This document shows positions 1-9,643 of a DNA stretch of 64,000 nucleotides, in pieces. Position 1 is the stretch's first letter. The number at the start of each line of letters is the position of its first letter. The notes below the pieces were generated by a model, which saw nothing but the letters and a program-made list of their open reading frames with translations, had not been told where the DNA came from and did no database searches. Source of the stretch: Proteus terrae (GTDB lineage Bacteria > Pseudomonadota > Gammaproteobacteria > Enterobacterales > Enterobacteriaceae); NCBI RefSeq assembly GCF_003144325.1, contig NZ_PENS01000017.1, forward strand, positions 24,692-88,691. The letters are read 5' to 3'. The position numbers and the translations under genes are program-made.

Positions 1-23
1 GAGCCTCTAAAAATTAAGTAATA

Positions 24-574
24 TTAGTTATAAGCAACAGTAAAAGTAACTGGTACTTTTAATTCATCACTTGTTACTGCACCATTTGTTAAATATAGAC
101 CAGCAGTCATCGGAATACGACCAGTGCCGTCTTTAATGATCTCTTGTCCTAATGTCAGACCTGTTTCAACATTTGGTTTAACTAAAGTATTACTTGCTGT
201 TGCTGACAATTTTACAGCTAAAGAAGCTGCTGTTGCGTTAGCAAACATTTCAGAATCAAAGTTTGATTTATTACCACGAGCATAAAGATTGATTGTTCCA
301 TCAGCTGCTAATGCTGCTGTACAATTAGAAAGCTCTAAATTAAACGTCTGTTATCTCCTAATTGATCACCGACGTTTTTGCCAGTCACTTCATCACTTGT
401 GAAGGTTCCCCAATCAATTCTAGAACCTTCTGTTGTTGAAGAAACATCACAACTTGCGGCACGAATTAATGCTTCGAATGACACCGTTGTACCCTGTGTT
501 GCAGCAAAAGCATTACCTGCAACCATAAATCCAGATAACACGATAAACGGAGCAACTTTCTTAATTAAAGACAT
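24..574 (-). pseudogene. Frameshifted fimbrial major-subunit-like protein
   Basis: Two minus-strand reading frames together make one chaperone-usher type pilin of about 184 residues. The N-terminal part (335-574) has a signal peptide ending AFA, then a strand with the first Cys (RAASC). The C-terminal part (24 to about 345) carries the second Cys (ELSNC), a G-rich centre and the usual terminal beta strand ending VTFTVAYN. The frame breaks near 347-352: reading GDNRRLI then stop, whereas one extra base would give GDKQTFNLELSNC, the expected pilin sequence. A good Shine-Dalgarno (gaaaggtaac) precedes the start. The window edge hides the neighbours; a fimbrial operon probably continues to the left. 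It may be a true pseudogene or a base-call error. Confidence 0.75.
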
Positions 575-599
575 ATTGTTACCTTTCGTTTTTAAATAA

Positions 600-1090
600 A
601 TCGCCTATTGGAATTAGTATTATTCTCTTAATCATCTTAATTAGATGTTAATTAAGAAAATATATTTTCTAATCCTAATTAAAGAGTAGCACAACAATCA
701 AAAATTTACTCATAAAGTAAGTTTAAATTGCATAATGATAATTATTTAAAACACTTTATTTATAAAGTGTTTTCTTTATTTTTAGGATATTTTGCTAATC
801 TTTAATTGAGCATCAATATAATACTTAAAAAATAAAAAAATATATTTTTGATATATAAATTTTGTTTTTCATATATATATATGAATTAAAACCAAGATAA
901 AAAAGTATTTAATTTAACTTAAGTAGGTAAATTAACTTAAGTGTTAGTACTTAAGTATAAACCTAAATCCCACATAAAATTATTTTTAATTTTTTATTTA
1001 AACAAGTAAATATCCTTAGTTTTATTGTGTGCAATTAATTGGTTGGTTATTTATTATCCAGCTTGATTCTAATACTGTTTATTCAATGTA
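600..1090. other. AT-rich intergenic region, no gene seen
   Basis: About 490 bases of very AT-rich sequence between the fimbrial pseudogene and the plaP terminator. It must hold the promoter of the fimbrial gene. It contains repeated ctTAAGT-like words (around 915-955) but no convincing ORF or RNA gene. Confidence 0.5.
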
Positions 1091-1092
1091 AA

Positions 1093-1120
1093 AAAATGGC
1101 CTCATTGCTGAGGCCATTTT
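1093..1120 (-). terminator. Rho-independent terminator after plaP
   Basis: Perfect stem with arms AAAATGGCCTCA / TGAGGCCATTTT and a 4-base loop, flanked by A and T runs on both sides. It sits about 30 bases beyond the plaP stop and would also work in the other direction. Confidence 0.85.
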
Positions 1121-1148
1121 ATTTATCATTATGACAATTTTTAGGGTA

Positions 1149-2528
1149 TTACTTCTCTGGCATCTGTGGCATTGGACGACGGAATCGACGTGTGATCCAC
1201 ACCATATAAAGTATACCAATTGCCCCCCAGACAAGGCCTAATTCCATAGAACCTGGTTCAAGGTTTATCCACAAGACACCCATTGTCGCAGCACCAATGA
1301 TAGGTAATATCAGGTAATTAATATGATCCATTAATCCTTTATTGCGGCGCTCGCGAATATAGAACTGTGAAATAACAGACAGATTCACGAAAGTAAACGC
1401 AACTAACGCACCAAAGTTAATTAATGCAGTTGCAGTCACTAAGTCAAAGAACACGGCACCTAACGCTAAAAAACCCACCAATAGCACGTTAAAAGCTGGT
1501 GTACGCCATTTAGGATGTACGTAACCAAATGTCTTCTCTGGGAATACGCCATCACGACCCATAACATAAAGTAAACGCGCAACACCTGCGTGAGCCGCCA
1601 TACCAGATGCTAATACAGTCACACATGAGAACACTAAAATAATCGACTGGAATAAAGCACCAGCAACATACAGCATTATTTCAGGTTGTGACTCTTCTGG
1701 GTTCTTGAATCGTGAAATATCTGGGAAATACAATTGTAAAAAGTAAGAAACAGCAATAAAGATAATCCCACCAATCAGCGCAGTTAAGAAAATCGCTTTA
1801 GGGATAACTTTACCTGCATTTGGTGTCTCTTCTGATAATGTACTGATACCGTCAAAACCTAAGAATGAGAAACAGAGTATTGTCGCTCCAGTTATCATCG
1901 GTATAACTTCAGCATCAACAGAAACAAACGGTCTAAAGGTCCATAACTCCCCTGCGCCTTCTCCGTTATATACACCGTGAATAAGTAATCCAACAAACAC
2001 AACCATTACTGCAACTTGTACAATAACAATTGCTGTATTTAAGTTAGCAACAACGTTAATACCACGTAGGTTAAAGAACGTCATTAAAGCCACTAAGCCA
2101 AATACAAAGATCCACGGTTCAACGCCCGGGAATATTGCTTGTAAATAGATTTTCGCCAATAAAATATTGATCATTGGCATAAATAAATAGTCGAGTAAAG
2201 ATGACCAACCTACCATAAAGCCAACATGAGGGCTCATGGATTTTTGAGCATAAGTATACGCAGAGCCAGCTGAAGGAAAACGCTTAACTAATTTTCCATA
2301 GCTTACAGCTGTAAATAAAATTGCAATCAATGCAATCGCATACGATGTTGCTACGTGGCCATTGGTAATGCCAGAAACGATACCAAATGTATCGAAAATA
2401 GTCATAGGCTGTAAAAAAGCAAGCCCCATCATGACTACCTGCATTAGCGTCAAGGTTTTACGTAGTTGAACTCGATTGTTAGCACCAGTTTGGTTAGTGC
2501 CGATAGAGGAGATGACGTTATCTGACAT
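1149..2528 (-). CDS. plaP: Putrescine importer PlaP (APC superfamily)
   Basis: 459-residue integral membrane protein with about 12 hydrophobic segments, close over its whole length to remembered E. coli PlaP/YeeF (452 residues): [20 protein letters not shown] near the N-terminus, [39 protein letters not shown] and [20 protein letters not shown]. It is a low-affinity, proton-driven putrescine symporter of the inner membrane; in P. mirabilis PlaP is known to matter for putrescine-dependent swarming. The Shine-Dalgarno gggaggg lies inside the end of an upstream ORF whose stop overlaps the plaP start, suggesting translational coupling. A terminator follows. Confidence 0.92.
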   Translation of the reverse strand: MSDNVISSIGTNQTGANNRVQLRKTLTLMQVVMMGLAFLQPMTIFDTFGIVSGITNGHVATSYAIALIAILFTAVSYGKLVKRFPSAGSAYTYAQKSMSPHVGFMVGWSSLLDYLFMPMINILLAKIYLQAIFPGVEPWIFVFGLVALMTFFNLRGINVVANLNTAIVIVQVAVMVVFVGLLIHGVYNGEGAGELWTFRPFVSVDAEVIPMITGATILCFSFLGFDGISTLSEETPNAGKVIPKAIFLTALIGGIIFIAVSYFLQLYFPDISRFKNPEESQPEIMLYVAGALFQSIILVFSCVTVLASGMAAHAGVARLLYVMGRDGVFPEKTFGYVHPKWRTPAFNVLLVGFLALGAVFFDLVTATALINFGALVAFTFVNLSVISQFYIRERRNKGLMDHINYLILPIIGAATMGVLWINLEPGSMELGLVWGAIGILYMVWITRRFRRPMPQMPEK

Positions 2529-2727
2529 TAGCGAACCCTCCCATAACCTCGGCTTGAGTATTAGATAAACTCAACCGACAGTTACTGGGAAGACTTCGCA
2601 TCTGCCTATAAACAGAATAGAATGAAGTTTTTAAGGATGTGTATGTGTTTAGGAGACGCCGTGCTCCGTAGTCATCATTGCCCGCAGTGCCGTTAGGCCC
2701 AACTGCGAAAGAGAATAAATGTACCAT
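2518..2727 (-). CDS. Candidate leader ORF overlapping plaP
   Basis: 69-codon ORF with a good Shine-Dalgarno (agagga, 8 bases before ATG) whose last codons overlap the plaP start: the uORF stop TAA lies in another frame inside plaP codons 3-4, and the plaP ribosome site is covered by the uORF end. The product starts [13 protein letters not shown] and has an Arg-rich middle (YGARRLL, YRQMRS); there is no signal peptide or known domain. E. coli also has a small ORF (yoeI) just upstream of plaP, so a cis-acting leader peptide sensing polyamines is a reasonable idea, but the sequences are barely alike. Translation and function are inferred. Confidence 0.5.
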   Translation of the reverse strand: MVHLFSFAVGPNGTAGNDDYGARRLLNTYTSLKTSFYSVYRQMRSLPSNCRLSLSNTQAEVMGGFANVR

Positions 2728-2841
2728 ATTAGCATTCCTCTATCATGACAACCCTTTCTCTAAGGGGCTGGCTGCTAATCAAATTATGTTATCTATTCAG
2801 ACTCAAATGAATCTGACCTCTTGGTGTAGTAATAAGTAAAA

Positions 2842-2876
2842 ATGCAAAAAAAAACCGATGCACTTTAAACGCATCA
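2842..2876 (-). terminator. Terminator-like hairpin upstream of the plaP leader
   Basis: On the minus strand, GATGC and GCATC arms enclose a 9-base loop and are followed by GG and a run of nine or more T. It lies about 115 bases before the plaP leader start. It ends a transcript coming from the gene-free 2,880-3,440 region, so it may be an attenuator in a long plaP leader or the end of an unannotated small RNA. Confidence 0.5.
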
Positions 2877-2879
2877 GTC

Positions 2880-3445
2880 ATATTTTTAGTGGGCGCATTT
2901 TGCACGTCTCAGACTTAAATAGCAATACATTTTCATCAAAAAGCCCCCTTTTTTTACGATCTTTTCAATTCGTAAACTAAGTCAACATTCAGCGCTACAT
3001 TTTATTAACAAGAATTGTGCTTTTATCACAATTCTTAAGCTTTAAACATTTCAAAAACCTTTACTACACTGAAAGGGAGAAAGGCATAATATATTGATAA
3101 ATAAGAATTAAATCTTATAGCAAAATTTATATCATCAATAGAATATCAAAATAAAGCATTTAAAATATATTAATAAGATTAATGCTAAGAAATTGTTAAC
3201 TCATACTTTTTTTTACTCTAAAAAGTAGACTTTTAATAAAAAATGTCTATTTTTTAACAGCCTGTTCTATATAAATAAAAAGTAAGAGAATAAATTAAGA
3301 AAAAAACGGCAGATACTAAGTAGAAATAACAATCTAATACTCAGAATAAAACGATGAATAAGATGAATTATTGAGCTAAATATAGATCTCAATATTTAAA
3401 TTTTCCAGTACTAATTTTGAACAAATCAAAAAAATTAGAGATAAA
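2880..3445. other. Gene-free AT-rich stretch
   Basis: About 570 bases between the plaP leader region and the terminator of the TonB receptor gene. No ORF with a ribosome site was found. The minus-strand terminator at its left end implies that some transcript may start here. Confidence 0.45.
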
Positions 3446-3448
3446 AAA

Positions 3449-3469
3449 AGACTCCACAAGTGGAGTCTT
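3449..3469 (-). terminator. Rho-independent terminator after the TonB receptor gene
   Basis: Stem AGACTCCAC / GTGGAGTCT with a 2-base loop, followed on the minus strand by seven T. It lies 26 bases past the receptor stop codon and closes the iron-uptake operon. Confidence 0.85.
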
Positions 3470-3494
3470 AATGACACAAACTGAGGGTAATAAA

Positions 3495-5513
3495 TTAGAA
3501 GTTATAGTTCAAACCAATGTTGTAACGACGGCCTTCTAAAGTAGTATTAAAATGTTCTTGGTCAATACGGCGATCTAACACGTTATAAACACCACCAATA
3601 ACATTTAGTTGCTTGGTTAAACTGTAGCTGGTACCAATATCAACAAACGCATAAGAAGGCGTGCCATGTGACATAGAAGTACGTGATAAGTAATCAGAGG
3701 TTTTACCACGGAAGTTAATACGTGCCCACGTTTCCATTTCTGGCATTGTTTCCCAATTTAAGGTCGCGTTAGCCATATGACGTGGTTGTTTATTTAATGG
3801 CTTACCTTTGAAATCACCGCTTTTTTGTTCAGTGTCCGTAAAGGTGTAGTTAGCCGCTAAATTCCACTCTGGTGATATTGTCCAGTTAAAGGTCGCCTCA
3901 ATACCACGCATATTCGCTTTATCTACGTTAGTTCTATCACTAACAAAGTCATAAGGTTTCCCATTATTGCCAACACCGTCTGCTAATGTACAGTCACGAA
4001 GATCCGTCATTTTAGAACCGTCTTTATTTGTACGGCTGTCACAACGGCGATCTTCCATAATCTTATCTTTAAAGTCGGTATTAAAAAGACCTAAACTTGC
4101 CGTCAGATTTTCACGGTTATCCCAGATAATTGAAATTTCTTCAGTGACTGATTTTTCAGGTTTCAAACTTGGGTTACCATAAATAACAGCATCATAATTA
4201 CCGCCACCCGTACCTTGACCCCATGATGCCGTTGCTTGACGTAGATCTGGTGAACGATAACCGGTAGATACTCCACCTTTTAATGTCCACTCATCAGCAA
4301 GATGCCATACACCGTATACTCTAGGTGTCCAGTGAGTACCAAAGTTCTCATCTTTATCCATACGTAAGCCACCCGTTAAGGCAAAATCGTTAGTCATTGC
4401 CCATTCATCTTCAGCAAATAATGCCCAACTATAACGATCTAGCTTATTACCACCTTTAATCTTATTACCTTCGTCTTTTAGCTCTTCATAACGATATTGC
4501 GCTCCCACACTTAATGTATGGTCACCTAACATAAAGACGGTTTGATTACGCACTGTTGTGTCGTCATAATCCATTTTACGAGATGGGTTACGGCTTTCAT
4601 CACGCTGAACATACGTATTCATCGTACCAAAATCATAAACACCATCATGAGTTAACGCATAATGGGTTAGCTCATAATCAGTAAAGCTGCTTTCAGGTGT
4701 TTTACCTCGGCTAGGTAACCCTGATTTTGAATGCCAAACTCGTGAGTCACGATGTTGGTTATCTTTTTTAAATTCAAAATCAATCGTATTTTGCTCATCA
4801 GGTGTCCAACTTAATGTACCACCGCCTGATGCCGTAATTTGACGGTTATAACCATTCACAATTTTATCTTCACTACGATGTGAATATTGACCTTGAATTT
4901 TCAAGCCTAAGACATTATCAATTAATGGACCTGCGGCGTAAAAACTACCTTGATTAGTATTACCTGAGTCTTTACGCTCTGTGATAGTACTATCTCCACG
5001 TAAGCTAAAGTTCCACTCTTTTTGCGCTTTACGAGTAATAATATTGATAACCCCCCCCATTGCATCTGAACCATATAAAGAAGACATTGGTCCACGTACA
5101 ACTTCAATACGTTCGATAGCAGGTAAAGGCGGTAACCAACCTTGTTCAATACCAGAGTTATCACTATTAGGACGCGTTTCACGCGATGCAACACGCTTAC
5201 CATCAACCAAGATCATGGTATATTTTGGATCCATACCACGAATACTGATATCAGAACTACTTCCACCGCCTGTTACTAATACGCCGGGTACATCTTTTAA
5301 TGCGTCAGTCACATCACGGTAAGATTTGGTTTCTAATTGTTCACGAGTGAGAACAGAAACCGATGCAGGTGCATCTTCAACGGTTTGTTTAAACCCTGAA
5401 GCGGTTGTTACAAGCAGTTTTTCTACATTTTCTGCTGATGCAGTCATAACAAAACTTGATGCAATAGCAGCAACAACGCCAAGTGCGATTTTATTTTTAT
5501 TTAACACTACCAT
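3495..5513 (-). CDS. TonB-dependent ferric siderophore receptor (FepA/IrgA-like)
   Basis: 672-residue outer-membrane beta barrel. A signal peptide (about residues 1-27, ending ASA) is followed by a TonB-box-like EKLLVTTAS, a plug domain (about 40-165; SVLTREQLETKSYRDVTDAL, then IERIEVVRGPMSSLYGSDAMGG) and a 22-strand barrel ending in Phe (YNIGLNYNF), as required for barrel insertion. The plug and barrel resemble the catecholate/IrgA/IreA group, but the substrate cannot be told from sequence. It is downstream of the ATPase and permease genes on the same strand, across a 166-base gap with a stem-loop, and so probably shares their Fur-controlled transcript. The missing partner is a periplasmic binding protein. 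Confidence 0.9.
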   Translation of the reverse strand: MVVLNKNKIALGVVAAIASSFVMTASAENVEKLLVTTASGFKQTVEDAPASVSVLTREQLETKSYRDVTDALKDVPGVLVTGGGSSSDISIRGMDPKYTMILVDGKRVASRETRPNSDNSGIEQGWLPPLPAIERIEVVRGPMSSLYGSDAMGGVINIITRKAQKEWNFSLRGDSTITERKDSGNTNQGSFYAAGPLIDNVLGLKIQGQYSHRSEDKIVNGYNRQITASGGGTLSWTPDEQNTIDFEFKKDNQHRDSRVWHSKSGLPSRGKTPESSFTDYELTHYALTHDGVYDFGTMNTYVQRDESRNPSRKMDYDDTTVRNQTVFMLGDHTLSVGAQYRYEELKDEGNKIKGGNKLDRYSWALFAEDEWAMTNDFALTGGLRMDKDENFGTHWTPRVYGVWHLADEWTLKGGVSTGYRSPDLRQATASWGQGTGGGNYDAVIYGNPSLKPEKSVTEEISIIWDNRENLTASLGLFNTDFKDKIMEDRRCDSRTNKDGSKMTDLRDCTLADGVGNNGKPYDFVSDRTNVDKANMRGIEATFNWTISPEWNLAANYTFTDTEQKSGDFKGKPLNKQPRHMANATLNWETMPEMETWARINFRGKTSDYLSRTSMSHGTPSYAFVDIGTSYSLTKQLNVIGGVYNVLDRRIDQEHFNTTLEGRRYNIGLNYNF

Positions 5514-5584
5514 TCCCGATTCTCCAAGAACATATATTCTTTAAGTTTTATATAGATGGATGTATCGACAATTGCTCAGAAATT

Positions 5585-5611
5585 AGGGTAATAAATAAAT
5601 TTAATTACCCT
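5585..5611 (-). terminator. Intercistronic stem-loop between ATPase and receptor genes
   Basis: Perfect 8-bp arms AGGGTAAT / ATTACCCT with an 11-base AT loop. No long T run follows, so it may be an RNA processing or partial termination site that lets receptor and transporter be expressed at different levels. Confidence 0.4.
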
Positions 5612-5679
5612 TAGTTATTTTAATATCCCTATTTACTGCATCCCTATATTTATTTCTTTTCTCTTTCTATTTTACTTCT

Positions 5680-6462
5680 CTATATTTTATCCACTAAACC
5701 ATCAATAATAATTTGAGGTATTCCTTGTGAACAATATTCCAATCTGCCTTGAACACCATAAACATCAGCAAGGCTTTGTGCCGTGATAACCTTACCTGGC
5801 ACGCCCTGTGCAATTAATTGTCCTTGCTTTAACATTAATACATGTTCGCCATGCCGTAAGGCGATATTAATATCGTGAACAACAACAACAGTAATAATAT
5901 TTCTACGGTGCGTTTCTTTAGCGACTAAATCCATTACATGGTATTGGTAATTAAGATCCAGCGCACTTAATGGCTCATCCAATAATAATAGAGAGGGTTG
6001 TCTAATTAATGATTGAGCAAGCCCAACTAATTGTTTTTGACCACCCGATAATTCATCTAAATATCGTAATGCTAAATGCTCGATACCTAATTGGCGTAAT
6101 AAGTGCATTACCTGAGCTTCACTATGTTCATTATGTAATCCACCTGAAGCTCGCTGCGCCACAATAATGGATTCTAAAACATGTAAATGAACACCTGCCG
6201 GTAATGTTTGTGGCAAATAGACCACATTTTGGGCACGTTGTGCAAAATTCATCGACGCAAGATCGTTGCCATCTAAACTGACAACACCTGATGATTTATT
6301 TAATCCCGCCAGCGCCCTTAATAATGTTGATTTTCCGCTACCATTTGGTCCCAATAATACAGTGACCTTTCCTTTTGGTAATGGCTCTACATCCAGTGCC
6401 TTAATGATAAGATGTTTAGCATATCCAGCACTAAAATCTTGGATCTTTAATCCTTCCATCAT
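5680..6462 (-). CDS. Iron-siderophore ABC transporter ATPase (FecE/FepC family)
   Basis: 260-residue cytoplasmic ABC ATPase that powers import of a ferric siderophore (or cobalamin-like chelate). Walker A GPNGSGKST is at about 38-46, the signature LSGGQKQLVGLA at about 138-149, Walker B LLLLDEP at about 158-164 and the switch His in VVVHD at about 195. The gene starts inside the stop codon of the permease gene (TAATG overlap), a sign of translational coupling and a two-subunit transporter. It is followed by the receptor gene. Confidence 0.9.
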   Translation of the reverse strand: MMEGLKIQDFSAGYAKHLIIKALDVEPLPKGKVTVLLGPNGSGKSTLLRALAGLNKSSGVVSLDGNDLASMNFAQRAQNVVYLPQTLPAGVHLHVLESIIVAQRASGGLHNEHSEAQVMHLLRQLGIEHLALRYLDELSGGQKQLVGLAQSLIRQPSLLLLDEPLSALDLNYQYHVMDLVAKETHRRNIITVVVVHDINIALRHGEHVLMLKQGQLIAQGVPGKVITAQSLADVYGVQGRLEYCSQGIPQIIIDGLVDKI

Positions 6463-7550
6463 TAGATATTCCCCCTATGACGTAAAATCATACTGAGGAA
6501 AAATGGCACGCCCACCAGCGATGTCACAATACCTACAGGAATAATGACACCCGGTATTAAATTTTTAGAAGCAATTGATGCCAATGATAAAATTAAAGCG
6601 CCAATTAATGCACTTGCTGGTAAATAGAATCGATGATCTTCACCAAACATCATGCGAGCAATGTGAGGTGCAACCAAACCAATAAAGGCAATGGGCCCAA
6701 CAAAGGCAACTGCAAGCGCTGTTAAAATACTAATACGCAGTAATGAACCTAATCTTAAACGCTTTACATCAATACCAAAGCTAATCGCTCTATCTTCACC
6801 TAATCGCAATGCAGTTAATTTCCATGAGCTCATCCATGAAATCACCATAATGACCACAAAAGCACCCGCCATAACACCGAGTTTTACCCATGTTGCACGC
6901 GCTAAACTTCCCATAGTCCAGAAAACTAGACCTTGGAGCGTGTCTTCTGTCGCAATAAATTGCATCATTGAGACTAATGCATTAAAGGTAAATACCATAG
7001 CTATACCAAACAGTACAACGCCAGATGTTGGAACACGTGTCCAGCGAGTTATTCCGTCTAATAATAAGGCTGATAATAATGCAAAGAGAAACGCATTCGC
7101 CGAAATAAACCATTGGTCAGGAATGCCGGGAATACCAATACCTAAAACAATCGCCAATGCAGCACCAAATGAAGCGGCATTTGATAACCCCAATGTGAAT
7201 GGACTTGCTAACGGGTTGTTTAAGATCGTTTGCATTTCTGCACCCGCTAATCCTAGCGACATCCCTACCACAACCGCCATTAAGGCATAAGGTAAGCGGA
7301 TATCCCATACAATCACTCGAGAACCCGCATCAACAAGTTCAGGCTGAAAAAGGGTTGTTAATAGTTTATCAAGCGATAAACCAGAAGGCCCCATGGTGAA
7401 ATCTAACACCACTGAACCACAAATAATTAAAACGATAACTCCTAACCATAGCATGCGTTTATTCATCATTCTTCGATAATGGGCTTTCACATTATCTGAT
7501 GCATTCTTTTCATGCTCTTGTGTGGCGAGTCTCTCTGACATAATGCTCAT
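6462..7550 (-). CDS. FecCD-family iron-siderophore ABC permease
   Basis: 362-residue inner-membrane permease with about ten hydrophobic segments and family motifs: GMSLGLAGAEMQTILNNPLASP, SSWKLTALRLGEDRAISFGI, FVGPIAFIGLVAPHIARMM and a terminal VGVPFFL. It forms the channel for ferric-siderophore import with the ATPase downstream. Only one permease gene is present, as in BtuC- or HmuU-like homodimers. No binding-protein gene precedes it; instead there is about 345 bases between its start and the Fur-box-like site. The start could also be Met4, as no strong Shine-Dalgarno separates them. Confidence 0.9.
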   Translation of the reverse strand: MSIMSERLATQEHEKNASDNVKAHYRRMMNKRMLWLGVIVLIICGSVVLDFTMGPSGLSLDKLLTTLFQPELVDAGSRVIVWDIRLPYALMAVVVGMSLGLAGAEMQTILNNPLASPFTLGLSNAASFGAALAIVLGIGIPGIPDQWFISANAFLFALLSALLLDGITRWTRVPTSGVVLFGIAMVFTFNALVSMMQFIATEDTLQGLVFWTMGSLARATWVKLGVMAGAFVVIMVISWMSSWKLTALRLGEDRAISFGIDVKRLRLGSLLRISILTALAVAFVGPIAFIGLVAPHIARMMFGEDHRFYLPASALIGALILSLASIASKNLIPGVIIPVGIVTSLVGVPFFLSMILRHRGNI

Positions 7551-7551
7551 A

Positions 7552-7866
7552 TCAATTGTTGTACCTAGTTTTTTTTCTGCGTTGTTCTGTTCTTACCAAC
7601 CCATTAAGTAAGCAAAAACATACCGTACAACCCATCAACTGTTTTTTATGTACAAAAAACCAATAATTAATTTGAGACAAATTATTCAACAAAGAAGTGA
7701 GTCGCCAAATTATTATACGGTGAATCATATTCGCTGTGTAATTTATTATATTGCGATAAACTGTTGGTTGGCTATATTGAGCACTAGAAGGGCTAATTAT
7801 TATCAGACTCATTACATTAAGCATATTATTTACAACTAATAGCGCCATTATTTTATTTTTCAGCAA
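7552..7866 (-). other. Long leader before the permease gene, doubtful ORF
   Basis: About 315 bases lie between the Fur-box-like site and the permease start. A TTG-started frame of 104 codons spans it and begins with a hydrophobic segment ending in SPSSA, but it lacks a Shine-Dalgarno and has poor composition for a coding region (many Asn and Ile, no homologue recognised). It most likely is a long untranslated leader, or what remains after loss of a binding-protein gene. Confidence 0.35.
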
Positions 7867-7894
7867 ATAAATCGTGTGCTAACAATAAAGCAAA

Positions 7895-7909
7895 TAATAA
7901 TAATTATCA
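7895..7909 (-). promoter_or_regulatory. Fur-box-like site of the iron ABC/receptor operon
   Basis: The minus strand reads TGATAATTATTATTA, matching 13 of 14 defined positions of the 7-1-7 Fur consensus (TGATAAT-N-ATTATCA). It is between the lysP terminator and the iron transport operon, so it should repress that operon when iron is plentiful. Confidence 0.65.
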
Positions 7910-7973
7910 ATGCGATTACTGATATAATTAAAGTTTTTGCATGTTTTTTATAATTGAAAGGTCAAAATATAAA

Positions 7974-8019
7974 AAAACGCCCATTTTACAGTGATCTCAA
8001 TCACAAAAACGGACGTTTT
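7974..8019 (-). terminator. Terminator after lysP
   Basis: Long imperfect stem (minus strand AAAACGTCCGTTTT... paired with ...AAAATGGGCGTTTT) around an inner GTGAT/ATCAC hairpin, followed by seven T. It begins 19 bases after the lysP stop. Confidence 0.8.
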
Positions 8020-8037
8020 AATAGCTTGATTTATAGG

Positions 8038-9525
8038 TTATTTTTTATTCGCAATATGTGTTGGAAATTCCATTTCGTTATAACGAATAAAGCGGGTTTT
8101 CTTCACAATCTTATAAGTAAACCAAATTAATAAGAATAATGGGATACCAATATAGGTTGCAATTGCACCATACCAATCAATCGTATCTTCTAAGAAAGCT
8201 TGGTAATTTTGACCTAATGTAATAATTAAACACAATATAAAGGCAAAAATAGGACCAATTGGGAAGAAGCCGGAGCGATAAGGTAAGTCATTTAAATCAT
8301 GACCTTGTGCAACATAACCTTTACGGAAACGATAGTGGCTAATCGCAATACCTAACCATGCAATAAAACCAGTCATTCCTGAGGTATTCAATAACCACAA
8401 GTAAACAGTTTGGTTTCCGTACATTGAACTTAGGAAACATAGGCCAGCAACAACCGTTGTCGCATAAAGCGCATTGCGTGGCACACCATTTTTAGACAAT
8501 TTACCAAAGCATTTTGGTGCTTTGCCTTCTCTTGCTAATGTAAACAGCATACGCGTTGATGCATACATGCCTGAGTTACCAGCAGAAAGTACTGCCGTTA
8601 AGATAACTGCATTCATGATAGCTGCTGCAGATAATAATCCCGCATTTTTAAAGACTAGTGTAAATGGACTAACGCTAATATCACCTACATCATTACGCAG
8701 TAAATTAGGATCAGTGTAAGGGATAATTAAGCTAATAATTAAAATCGCGAAGATATAAAACAGTAAGATACGCCAGAACACTTTACGTACAGCTTTGGGA
8801 ATATTTTTAGCTGGATCTTTAGATTCACCCGCTGCAATACCAATTAATTCTGTACCTTGGAATGAGAAACCAACAATCATGGCAACACCAATCATGGCAG
8901 CAAATCCACCCGCAAAAGGTGCATCACCAATTTCCCAATTATGCCAACCTGCGTTTTCGGCACCTTTCATAATGCCAGTGATCATCGCAATACCCACAAT
9001 AATAAAGATAATTACTGTGGAAACTTTGATCAAAGAGAACCAATATTCTGCCTCACCAAACCCTTTTACAGAGATATAGTTGAGTAAGAAAATAACACCA
9101 AGGAATAAAGCACTCCAGATCCAACCATCAACATCAGGGAACCAATAGAGCATCACTAATTGTGCAGCAACAAGGTCAACAGCAATTGTAACTGCCCAGT
9201 TATACCAATAGTTCCAGCCTAATGCGAAGCCAAAACCTTCTTCTACATACTTAGAGCCGTATGTTGAGAATGAGCCGGAAACAGGCATAAATGCGGCTAA
9301 TTCCCCAAGACTTGTCATTAGAAAATAGACCATTAGTCCAATTAATGCATAAGAGAGTAATGCCCCACCCGGCCCTGCTTGAGCAACAGTTGCACCAGAT
9401 GCGACAAAAAGTCCTGTACCAATTGAACCACCAATAGCGATCATCGCTAAATGTCGCGCTTTTAACTCTCGGCGCAAAGTGCGTACTGCGCCCGAATCAG
9501 CAGTACTATTTTGTTGTTCTGACAT
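8038..9525 (-). CDS. lysP: Lysine-specific permease LysP
   Basis: 495-residue inner-membrane amino acid permease with 12 expected helices, nearly identical in most segments to remembered E. coli LysP (489): LRRELKARHLAMIAIGGSIG, YVEEGFGFALGWNYWYNWAV, FSFQGTELIGIAAGESKDPA and IPYTDPNLLRNDV. It takes up lysine with protons; in E. coli LysP also senses lysine for CadC. A terminator follows, and yeiE lies upstream on the same strand, the same arrangement as in E. coli, but separated by about 118 bases. Confidence 0.95.
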   Translation of the reverse strand: MSEQQNSTADSGAVRTLRRELKARHLAMIAIGGSIGTGLFVASGATVAQAGPGGALLSYALIGLMVYFLMTSLGELAAFMPVSGSFSTYGSKYVEEGFGFALGWNYWYNWAVTIAVDLVAAQLVMLYWFPDVDGWIWSALFLGVIFLLNYISVKGFGEAEYWFSLIKVSTVIIFIIVGIAMITGIMKGAENAGWHNWEIGDAPFAGGFAAMIGVAMIVGFSFQGTELIGIAAGESKDPAKNIPKAVRKVFWRILLFYIFAILIISLIIPYTDPNLLRNDVGDISVSPFTLVFKNAGLLSAAAIMNAVILTAVLSAGNSGMYASTRMLFTLAREGKAPKCFGKLSKNGVPRNALYATTVVAGLCFLSSMYGNQTVYLWLLNTSGMTGFIAWLGIAISHYRFRKGYVAQGHDLNDLPYRSGFFPIGPIFAFILCLIITLGQNYQAFLEDTIDWYGAIATYIGIPLFLLIWFTYKIVKKTRFIRYNEMEFPTHIANKK

Positions 9526-9643
9526 AACATTCCACTTTTATATTCACTTTTCTAACGAGGATTGTAGCAAATCTGTCGTTCGTGAATAGCAAGGATCTAG
9601 GATTATAAGATACCTTCATGATCGGGCGCCAATTATTAGCAAT

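Noticed and set aside
4922..5322. ORFs on both strands inside the TonB receptor gene
   Set aside because: Shadows of a long, intact, well-matched coding frame.
7552..7866. 104-codon ORF between the Fur box and the permease gene
   Set aside because: TTG start without a ribosome site, unlikely composition and no homology; kept only as a leader region with a note.
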